Shown: piece by piece, positions 43,492 through 49,950 of the stretch | Numbering within the stretch: the stretch's first letter is position 1 | Layout of the letters: each line of letters begins with the position of its first letter | Source of the DNA: Aquidulcibacter paucihalophilus | Lineage (GTDB): Bacteria > Pseudomonadota > Alphaproteobacteria > Caulobacterales > Aquidulcibacteraceae | DNA length: 49,950 bases | Assembly: GCF_002105465.1 (NCBI RefSeq) | Contig: NZ_NCSQ01000051.1 | Coordinates: 1 to 49,950 of the forward strand | Reading direction: 5' to 3' | Notes under the pieces: generated by a model | Database searches by the model: none | What the model was told of the DNA's origin: nothing | What the model saw: only the letters and a program-made list of their open reading frames with translations | Position numbers and translations under genes: made by a program

Positions 43492-43905
43492 TCATGCCAT
43501 TTTTGGCTGGGCGTTTTGATGGCTAATGTGATCTGCCGATCCTGTCCGGCTAACTTGGGTGATTTCAGCGATACCACGGGCGATGGCGGCTGCATATGTC
43601 GACAAACGCTCTGCGCCTGCTCTCGTTCCAACCACAAAGACATTGCGCCGGTCATCCGGATCTGGTCGGCGCTCAACATAGCCTGCCTCCTGTAGCGTAT
43701 CGATCGCCCGCACAATCGCCGGTTTCCCCACGTTAAGCCCCTGGGCTAGAGCACGAACGGTATGGGGCCCCGGCTCAAGATAGACCGTCAGCATGAGGGC
43801 CGTCTGACGGGCGGTCAGATCAGGCCCATCAGATTGTACCGATCGGCAGGTGACGTCCAACCACAAGCCAAGCGCTTGCTTATTGAGTCGAGGAAACTGA
43901 TCCAA
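43492..43905 (-). CDS. MarR-family transcriptional regulator
   Basis: 137 aa starting at TTG 43905, with AGGGG upstream; no other near start exists. The winged-helix core is typical of MarR: LTARQTALMLTVYLEPGPHT, VRALAQGLNVGKPAIVRAID, TLQEAGYVERRPDPDDRRNV FVVGT with the DxRR wing. MarR proteins are dimeric repressors released by small ligands. It lies 12 bp before the NlpC/P60 gene and probably shares its transcript, so it may autoregulate and control that gene. No palindromic operator was identified. Confidence 0.88.
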   Translation of the reverse strand: MDQFPRLNKQALGLWLDVTCRSVQSDGPDLTARQTALMLTVYLEPGPHTVRALAQGLNVGKPAIVRAIDTLQEAGYVERRPDPDDRRNVFVVGTRAGAERLSTYAAAIARGIAEITQVSRTGSADHISHQNAQPKMA

Positions 43906-44039
43906 CTTCTACCCCTAAGGCCGTGTCTGAACGCAACTGTGCTATCGACGCCTTTAGGTGAATCGATTTGCATTTTGTGGAAAGAGTCCCCTTGAACTCA
44001 ATTGCTTGTCAGACTAACGACGAAACTGAAATTCTGAAT

Positions 44040-45419
44040 TTAACCGAATCTTTTCCGTAACATCGCTTCAATCGTTCGCACTGCATGAACTTCGCCGCCT
44101 TGCGGCCGACCTGGCTTTTCCTTGGGGTTCCAACAATAGACGTCGAAATGTGCCCAGATAGGTTTGTGCTCGTTCACGGCGACGAATTTTGAGATGAACA
44201 ACGCACCATTGATCGCCCCTGCAAAAGGCCCACCCGAATTCTTCAGATCGGCAATTGAGCTATCTAAATCGTCTTCATAGGGCCGCCACAAGGGCATGCG
44301 CCACAAATGATCGCCTGTAAGTGCCGCTGCTTCGTTCAGCGATGCGGCTAACTCGTCATCCTCCGTGAAGAACGGCGGCAATTCTGGCCCCAAGGCCACA
44401 CGCGCGGCACCAGTAAGGGTCGCCATATCCAAAATCATCGCATTGCCATCTTCGCTTGCACGCGTCACAGCGTCTGCCAAGATAAGTCGGCCTTCAGCAT
44501 CCGTATTGTCAATCTCAACACTTAAGCCATTTCGGGCACGAATCACGTCGCTGGGCCGAAACGATCTACCATCCATTGAGTTCTCAACTATCGGGATATA
44601 GACCGATAAACGTATATCAAGACGGGAACTTGCCAGCGAAGAAAAGAGAGCCAAAACACAAGCAGCGCCGCCCATATCTTTCTTCATTAGTGCCATGCCG
44701 GAAGAGGGCTTCAGATTTAACCCGCCGGTATCAAACGTCACCCCTTTTCCGACTAGGGCGAGAGGATAAGCATCTTTCCTGCCTATCCGCAGAATCACTA
44801 GGCGCGGCTCTTGGGCTGCCCCTCGCCCCACCGTGTGTATAAGGGGATAATTCTGCGCGATCAGTGCCTCGCCTCGGATCACTTCAATCTCTGCCCCATG
44901 GCTTTCGCCCAATGAGATCGCCACAGCCTCCAAAGCGTCAGGCCCCATATCGTTTGGCGGCGTATTGACAAGGTCGCGCCCCAGTTTGACCGCACTGACG
45001 GTCAGGCTCGCGGCGTCAATATCAGCCCCCGCCGGCGGGATCAGGCGGGCTGGCCTATGATCCTTGCGCTTATAGCGATCAAAGACATAAGTCCCCAACA
45101 AAAAAGCGACCAAAATCGCGTGGCCTTGATCTTTTGGAATCGGCGAGACTATCCGATAGTCACCTGCAGGCAGTTTACTAGCCAAAGCCCCAAAGACCCC
45201 TGCATCGAGGCTCGCACCAAGCCCAAAGAGCACCCGCTCCAAAGAGCCATCCGGAGCCGGAACAAGAAGCACTCGCCCCGCTTGCGCCCGAAACTCATGG
45301 CATGCTGCAAGAGCAGCCTGCGAGCTAGACTTGCCTTCGAGATAAGTCGGCCACTCTGAAGACGAGATAGTATAAATGGGGATGAAGGGGGCGTCTTGAG
45401 AGGCAATATTTGGATGCAT
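44040..45419 (-). CDS. M17-family leucyl aminopeptidase
   Basis: 459 aa of the two-metal M17 family, which removes N-terminal residues from peptides in the cytoplasm. The active-site segments are all present: GKGVTFDTGGLNLKPSSGMA, LMKKDMGGAACVLA, VENSMDGRSFRPSDVIRARN and the signature NTDAEGRLILADAV. The N-terminal 150 residues are diverged from classical PepA, as in the alphaproteobacterial PepB-like form. GLNL in place of the usual GISI/GLSL pattern also suits that subgroup. It is divergent from the TPR protein gene and lies upstream of the MarR/NlpC operon on the same strand. Confidence 0.93.
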   Translation of the reverse strand: MHPNIASQDAPFIPIYTISSSEWPTYLEGKSSSQAALAACHEFRAQAGRVLLVPAPDGSLERVLFGLGASLDAGVFGALASKLPAGDYRIVSPIPKDQGHAILVAFLLGTYVFDRYKRKDHRPARLIPPAGADIDAASLTVSAVKLGRDLVNTPPNDMGPDALEAVAISLGESHGAEIEVIRGEALIAQNYPLIHTVGRGAAQEPRLVILRIGRKDAYPLALVGKGVTFDTGGLNLKPSSGMALMKKDMGGAACVLALFSSLASSRLDIRLSVYIPIVENSMDGRSFRPSDVIRARNGLSVEIDNTDAEGRLILADAVTRASEDGNAMILDMATLTGAARVALGPELPPFFTEDDELAASLNEAAALTGDHLWRMPLWRPYEDDLDSSIADLKNSGGPFAGAINGALFISKFVAVNEHKPIWAHFDVYCWNPKEKPGRPQGGEVHAVRTIEAMLRKRFG

Positions 45420-45546
45420 GGCGCTTCTTTAGGCTGATCTTCAATTCCTGAAAAGCGCTTAGTTCCGATGGCCAATTGGGTCACTTGAGGGTTTGTTAAC
45501 AAAGATTGACCAATGCTTAGCTCCAGTGATTCGTGAGGCTTTCACC

Positions 45547-46470
45547 ATGTCGTTCCACATTTGCGCTCATCGCCTACCCGCGGCCCTGATCGGGGCAAGT
45601 TTTGGATTGATTTTTCTTGGCATTTCGCCTGCTCAAGCCTTCCCCTTGTTCGGCAAAAAATCTGAAGCCAGTGCAAAGACGCCGACGGCTAATGGAGCAC
45701 CGGTAAGCCCAGGCATCAAGAATGCTGTAACTGGTACCGCTGCAGTAAAGGCAACAACTGCACAGGAAATTGCCGCGGCAAAACCAGCGTCCGCCAAAGA
45801 AAGGCAGGCAGCACGCAGCCTCGACCTGATAAATCAAGCAAGCTTTTGGATGGGCGAACTTCAAAAAAATCCAGCTGATGCAGAAGCTGCACTAGAGGGT
45901 TCGGTTGCGCTACGGAAGATTGGTTCTGCGGAGCGCGCCGTGCAATTGGCAGCTATGGGTCTGCAAGTCAAAGGCGAGAGCCCACAGTTATGGAGCGCCT
46001 TGGCCCTTGGCCTTGTTGCGGGCGGTGAGAACGAGCCCGCGCTCCAGGCTTTACAAAAAGCCATCTCCCTAAGTCCAAAGGATGCGAGCCTGCAATCTGC
46101 ATTGGGTGTCGTCTATGACCGTTTAGAACGACCTGACCTTGCGGCCACAGCCTATGAGGCAGGCCTTAAGTTGTCGCCAGAAGACGCTACGATCCTCAGC
46201 AATTATGGCTTGTCGATTGCAATGACCGGCGACCTGAAAAGCGCAGAAGAGATGCTGAGGCGGGCTAATCATAGTCCACTAGCCCCCCCACAAGCCCGAC
46301 AAAACCTAGCCTTGGTCGTAGGACTACAAGGCCGCTTTGAGGAAAGTGAGCGCTTGGCGACCCGTGATTTGCCGCCAGCGGTAGCTTCGGAAAACGCCGC
46401 CTATCTCAAAGCGATGCTAAATGGCGGCGAAAGCCGTTGGACACAATTGCGTCAGGAGAAGACCAACTAA
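45547..46470 (+). CDS. Secreted tetratricopeptide-repeat protein
   Basis: 307 aa from ATG 45547 with GTGAGG upstream; an earlier in-frame start at 45493 is less likely. A signal peptide (LPAALIGASFGLIFLGISPA, cut after QA) leads to a Pro/Ala/Lys-rich linker and then three or more TPR motifs (about 105-275): NPADAEAALEGSVALRKIGS, ALGVVYDRLERPDLAATAYE, NYGLSIAMTGDLKSAEEMLR and ARQNLALVVGLQGRFEESER. The pattern resembles TadD-type TPR proteins of Flp pilus systems, but no tad genes are here, so this is only a resemblance. It probably acts as a periplasmic scaffold. Confidence 0.82.
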   Translation: MSFHICAHRLPAALIGASFGLIFLGISPAQAFPLFGKKSEASAKTPTANGAPVSPGIKNAVTGTAAVKATTAQEIAAAKPASAKERQAARSLDLINQASFWMGELQKNPADAEAALEGSVALRKIGSAERAVQLAAMGLQVKGESPQLWSALALGLVAGGENEPALQALQKAISLSPKDASLQSALGVVYDRLERPDLAATAYEAGLKLSPEDATILSNYGLSIAMTGDLKSAEEMLRRANHSPLAPPQARQNLALVVGLQGRFEESERLATRDLPPAVASENAAYLKAMLNGGESRWTQLRQEKTN

Positions 46471-46472
46471 AA

Positions 46473-46500
46473 GGCCGCCTCTCGACATCAAGAAGCGGCC
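46473..46500. terminator. Possible bidirectional terminator between TPR and DUF1501 genes
   Basis: GGCCGC and GCGGCC form a 6-bp stem, extended after one mismatch by TCT/AGA around an 8-nt loop. It lies directly after the TPR stop and between two convergent genes. There is no real T-run on either side, so termination would be weak. Confidence 0.35.
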
Positions 46501-46527
46501 CCTTAGAAGGATTTCGGCGCCCCAAGA

Positions 46528-48084
46528 TCAGGTCATAAATCCGAGATTTGGCCTGGAGAAATTCTTTAGATTCGGGAAAATGACAGCCAAGTCTGTATTC
46601 GAAACACCAAACCATGTTCCCAAAGTTGCGGCGTATTGATCAACTGATGTGGTAGGAATGTGGGCATTGCCAGCTTGGTCGGGATTCCGGAAAGTACCCA
46701 AGTCGCTCCCAACGGTTGGGAACTGGCCATACATGTCGCCACCATTCACCGCACCACCCATCACCAAATGGTGCCCGCCCCAAGCGTGATCAGTACCATC
46801 GCCATTTGTATTGAAAGTCCGCGAGAAATCTGATCCCGTGAACGTCGTTACTGAGCTGCGCATATCAACGCCACCAATATTGGCTAAAGTCGCATCAAAA
46901 GTTGCCATAGCATTCGCCAGTTTGCTCAGATTATTTGGCTGAGCCGTGTTTTGGAAGTCGTGACTATCGTGACCGCCAACGGCCACAAAAAAGACTTGTC
47001 TGCGAAGGCCAAGGGCAGGTGCTGCAGCAATCATACGAGCTACAGTCTGTAATTGGACCGACAAAGAATTGGTTTCGACATTGTTGGTGATTGGATTGCG
47101 ATAAATCGGTGGCGTCGGAATCGCTGCAACCAAGGGTCCAGTAGCAGCTGAATTCAGCGTGACCGAGGCATCAAGCGAGCGGCCAACAATCGTGGCATGA
47201 TCAGATCCCATGTTCGCGACAAAACCGGTATCACGGATGATCTCCCGCATCTTTGCAGGACCTTGGTTTGAGCCAAATAGTGTCGTACCGCCGACCGCAT
47301 TCACAACAACCGCGGGTGTTGCACCGGTTGAAACTTGATACTGCACGACCGTCCGCCCTGAAAGGAAGACTGTATTCCCGGCAGTAGACATCGCCGTGTA
47401 CAAGCTGTTGGCACCATTGCTGGAAGCCATCAAGTCGCCAAACTGACCACCCCATCCGGTACGAACTCCTTCAGTAAGGCCGGCCTGCCAAACGGCTTGC
47501 TGATCATTATGCGAGAATAGGTTTGCAGGGAGCTTTTTAGTTCGAGCTTGGTATTGAGCTTTGGTAACCGGCTCCACAAGTGAACCGACATTTGCGATGA
47601 CCGCCAATCGTCCTGCTGAGTAGATAGGCAAAAGGGGGGCAAGCATCGGGTGGAAGCCAAAGGTGCGAGTTGTTGCATTCGTACCGGCTGGAATAGCCTG
47701 AGGGGTTTTGGGGGTGAATGGCAAGATGCCACCCCATGCCTCTGGCGTACCGGCTCCTACCGTACGGCCGGTCACTGGCGAAGTTGAGCCGACCGTCGCT
47801 GCTGCTGTGCCCACAGGCATTAGCGCAATTGGGTCCGAGCCAGTGTTTCGCGCCGCCCAGTATCGGCTCCAAGAATCTGTATCAGATGCAAGGACTGTAT
47901 TGTTAGAGTCGTTGCCACCCAATTGGAAGATACAAACTAGGGCCTTGTAGCCACCCGCGGTTTGACTGGCGGCCGAATTAAACGCGGCAAGTTGCATGCC
48001 AAAGGCAGTTGCCACAGGCGCTGCAATGCCAACTGCACCGGTTGTTGCCATAAATTGGCGACGTGTATGACGTAGATCTTTCAT
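46528..48084 (-). CDS. DUF1501 domain protein, Tat-exported
   Basis: 518 aa with a twin-arginine signal (HTRRQFMATTGAVGIAAPVA). The body shows DUF1501 hallmarks: YKALVCIFQLGGNDSNNTVL near the start, LFSHNDQQAVWQAG, and near the end VFFVAVGGHDSHDFQNTAQ and FTGSDFSRTFNTNGDGTDHA with WGGHHLVMGG. The fold is related to alkaline phosphatase/sulfatase enzymes, with metal-ligand-like Asp and His, but no activity is established. It starts 10 bp after the DUF1800 stop on the same strand; this DUF1800-DUF1501 pairing is frequent across bacteria and suggests a joint periplasmic function. Confidence 0.92.
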   Translation of the reverse strand: MKDLRHTRRQFMATTGAVGIAAPVATAFGMQLAAFNSAASQTAGGYKALVCIFQLGGNDSNNTVLASDTDSWSRYWAARNTGSDPIALMPVGTAAATVGSTSPVTGRTVGAGTPEAWGGILPFTPKTPQAIPAGTNATTRTFGFHPMLAPLLPIYSAGRLAVIANVGSLVEPVTKAQYQARTKKLPANLFSHNDQQAVWQAGLTEGVRTGWGGQFGDLMASSNGANSLYTAMSTAGNTVFLSGRTVVQYQVSTGATPAVVVNAVGGTTLFGSNQGPAKMREIIRDTGFVANMGSDHATIVGRSLDASVTLNSAATGPLVAAIPTPPIYRNPITNNVETNSLSVQLQTVARMIAAAPALGLRRQVFFVAVGGHDSHDFQNTAQPNNLSKLANAMATFDATLANIGGVDMRSSVTTFTGSDFSRTFNTNGDGTDHAWGGHHLVMGGAVNGGDMYGQFPTVGSDLGTFRNPDQAGNAHIPTTSVDQYAATLGTWFGVSNTDLAVIFPNLKNFSRPNLGFMT

Positions 48085-48094
48085 GGCCGCCCCC

Positions 48095-49828
48095 TTAGCG
48101 CTGCAAGATATAATCTGGAGAAACGACGGTCAGATATACCGCAAGTTTTGATCGGTTCAGCAAAGCTGCATCAATTTGCGCTTGGGTGGTTGTGCCGCCT
48201 GACGGAATAGTAATTGCGGTCACGGCATCGATGATCTGCTGACGACGCGCTGAGGTCATGTTGCCATAGGTCAAAAGGTAATCGACGCGATCTACCAAGG
48301 CGGCAGGATCGGCGGCAACAGCCATTTCTTTGGTATAGGAGAGCTTGACGTCACTACTGGTGCCGATGCCAGTATTAACGGTAGTCTGCATGGTATTCAT
48401 ATAACCAGCTACAGTGACTTCATCGACAATCTGCATTTCAGGGGCCACTAACCCCAGCGAACCGGTCTTCGTGTTTGGCGGCGTATAGCCAGGCCGGAAG
48501 AAGTTGAAGACCGATGGCGATGCCATTGGCGATTGACCGAGTGACGTGGATGCGCTGGTCGAACCAACAGGCCACAGTCCATTTGTGGAGGTCGCGTTCA
48601 AAGCGCGCATCAGACCAGTCATTCGAATGATCGGTTCGCGAAGCTTGCCAAAGTTTGCGTCCACCCCGGCTGACATATTGCGCGCCTCGCTATCCAACAA
48701 AACCGCACGGACTACGGCAGCCATATCGCCACGCACCCCAGAACCGTTGTTATTGAAGACGTTTGCCACCCGGTTTACATAAGCTGGACTTGGATTAGAG
48801 GTCACCAAACGCTGGATCATTTGTTTCCCAATGAAGGGGCCAACGTTAGGATGGTTGAAAATGGTGTCCAAAGCGATCTTCAGATCACCAGCTGGGTCTG
48901 ACGTCGCCGAAGCCGGGATCACCGTGCCCAGAAAGCGCTTTTCCGAGGTTGAATGGAAATTCGGATAGGCGATCATAGGGGTCACAAAGGATGCATCGTT
49001 GCGTCCACCGCCCGCAAAGGTCGAGTTGGTCGGCGTTGCGGCATACCAACTAAAGCCAGTGAAAACCTTCGCGAGATTTGAAATATCCGCGGCCGTATAA
49101 GTCGGAATCGGATTACCCGAACTATCGAGCTTTTGGGTTCCATCATTATTGAGTTCAAACAAGCCGATGGACATTAACTGCATGACTTCGCGTGCGAAGT
49201 TTTCGTCCGGCGAACGGCCTGTAGCAGGGTCCTCTTTCTGGTTTGCGATATGGGTCAGATAAACACCCATCATAGGGTGAAGCGTCACATCTTCCAGAAG
49301 TTGGCGGAAGTTACCGAAGGCATTTCGGCCGAGCATATCATAGTATGAACCAAGACCCCGGACGTTCATCTGCGGATCTGCAAATGAGATCACAAAGATC
49401 TGTGACAGTGCGAACTTTGTTCGCTGCCGCAGCTGATCTGGCGCAGTAACCGCTTCGCGCCAAAAATACTCATAAAAATGCGTTGAGCTCACATCGGCCG
49501 ATGGATTTGGCATAGCCGGAGCAGGTGGGTTCCGCAATTGATCCCGCCGCGTGTTGAGGTAGTCAAGGGCGAGCGGACCAACAGGGAGTGCTTGCTGCGC
49601 TGTGATCCATGCGGCGAAAGTTGTGTTCCGAGTTGCCTCAATTTCAGCTTCTGTTGGACCAAACGTCGATTGGATTAAGAAGCGCGAGGTCTCTGCCGCT
49701 GTCGGCCTAGGGGGCACAACAACACTGCCACCTCCGCCCGAGTCAGATGAACCGCCGCCACCGCCACAGGCCGAAACCAGTCCCAATACTAACGCTGCAC
49801 CAGCTACTTTAATCCAACGTTTGCTCAT
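48095..49828 (-). CDS. DUF1800 domain lipoprotein
   Basis: 577 aa from ATG 49828, chosen because the signal starts there; upstream frame extends to 49903. A lipobox (VSAC, near residue 21) is followed by a Gly/Ser-rich linker (GGGGGSSDSGGGG). The body has the DUF1800 pattern: SRFLIQSTFGPTEAEIEATR, FYEYFWREAVTAPDQLRQRT, MLGRNAFGNFRQLLEDVTLH, PDENFAREVMQLMSIGLFEL, YTAADISNLAKVFTGFSWYA, and the late SPSVFNFFRPGYTPP. No enzymatic role is known for the family. It is upstream of, and nearly joined to, the DUF1501 gene. A palindrome (49860-49877) lies about 40 bp upstream of its start. Confidence 0.92.
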   Translation of the reverse strand: MSKRWIKVAGAALVLGLVSACGGGGGSSDSGGGGSVVVPPRPTAAETSRFLIQSTFGPTEAEIEATRNTTFAAWITAQQALPVGPLALDYLNTRRDQLRNPPAPAMPNPSADVSSTHFYEYFWREAVTAPDQLRQRTKFALSQIFVISFADPQMNVRGLGSYYDMLGRNAFGNFRQLLEDVTLHPMMGVYLTHIANQKEDPATGRSPDENFAREVMQLMSIGLFELNNDGTQKLDSSGNPIPTYTAADISNLAKVFTGFSWYAATPTNSTFAGGGRNDASFVTPMIAYPNFHSTSEKRFLGTVIPASATSDPAGDLKIALDTIFNHPNVGPFIGKQMIQRLVTSNPSPAYVNRVANVFNNNGSGVRGDMAAVVRAVLLDSEARNMSAGVDANFGKLREPIIRMTGLMRALNATSTNGLWPVGSTSASTSLGQSPMASPSVFNFFRPGYTPPNTKTGSLGLVAPEMQIVDEVTVAGYMNTMQTTVNTGIGTSSDVKLSYTKEMAVAADPAALVDRVDYLLTYGNMTSARRQQIIDAVTAITIPSGGTTTQAQIDAALLNRSKLAVYLTVVSPDYILQR

Positions 49829-49859
49829 TACGCACCCCACCTCAAGTAGCCATCTCACC

Positions 49860-49877
49860 AATTGTGCAGGCACAATT
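49860..49877. promoter_or_regulatory. Perfect palindrome AATTGTGC-AG-GCACAATT upstream of the DUF1800-DUF1501 operon
   Basis: Two exact 8-bp arms with a 2-bp centre lie 32-49 bp before the DUF1800 ATG (49828), an operator-like position. The half-site AATTGTGC is also present before the DUF484 gene at 39008-39015. No known consensus was matched. Confidence 0.55.
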
Positions 49878-49950
49878 CTAACGTGCTTAGCCCTTGCTAC
49901 CAATATGGTTACTAGGCCGTGTGGACAAAGTGGATTCCCAAATCAGTTAG

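Overview
The window is a compact, moderately GC-rich (about mid-50s percent by eye) chromosomal segment with about 44 protein genes. No rRNA, tRNA, CRISPR array, insertion sequence or prophage could be seen. The gene families and their pairings (RppH after a divergent polysaccharide deacetylase, DUF484 overlapping xerC, an NlpC/P60 protein near an M17 aminopeptidase, a transglutaminase-like cysteine peptidase, a SleB hydrolase) point to an alphaproteobacterium, probably a free-living heterotroph near Caulobacterales/Hyphomonadales. That placement is inferred from gene content only.

Layout. 1-8 kb is a surface-polysaccharide locus: a truncated Wza-type export protein, a tandem array of seven identical hairpins, an initiating sugar-phosphate transferase, two O-antigen ligase/polymerase-like membrane proteins on either side of a SleB cell-wall hydrolase, and galE. 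8-12 kb holds a calcineurin-type phosphatase, a LapG-like lipoprotein peptidase, a cysteine-rich Sel1-repeat protein and YggT. 12-21 kb holds folD, a GH97 alpha-glucosidase, an HSL-type esterase, a sterol-desaturase-like enzyme coupled to an OxyR regulator, an exported oligopeptidase B and a TauD-type dioxygenase. 21-27 kb has a chemoreceptor, a secreted CpeT/CpcT-like protein and a large TonB-dependent receptor. 27-32 kb is a leucine biosynthesis block split between strands: xthA-hypothetical-leuD-small ORF-leuB on minus, leuC divergent on plus. 32-43 kb is mostly housekeeping: a membrane protein with a helix-hairpin-helix tail, an OmpA-like protein, two RNA methyltransferases, polysaccharide deacetylase-rppH-hydrolase, DUF484-xerC and an ammonium transporter. 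43-50 kb has MarR-NlpC/P60, an M17 aminopeptidase, a TPR protein and a DUF1800-DUF1501 pair.

How it works together. The left end can start (sugar transferase), supply (GalE), polymerise or ligate (two Wzy-like proteins) and export (Wza) a cell-surface glycan, with cell-wall remodelling beside it. The middle suggests polymer scavenging: a TonB receptor, a secreted glucosidase, a secreted peptidase and chemotaxis. The leu genes give three subunits of branched-chain synthesis (leuA is not here).

The signals least explained by ordinary annotation are the hairpin array at 359-576, paired palindromes sharing the half-site AATTGTGC before two unrelated genes, a duplicated 11-mer before the TonB receptor, the CpeT-like protein in an apparent non-phototroph, and a membrane-anchored helix-hairpin-helix protein next to an OmpA-like partner. 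No clearly new multi-gene system could be demonstrated from sequence alone.
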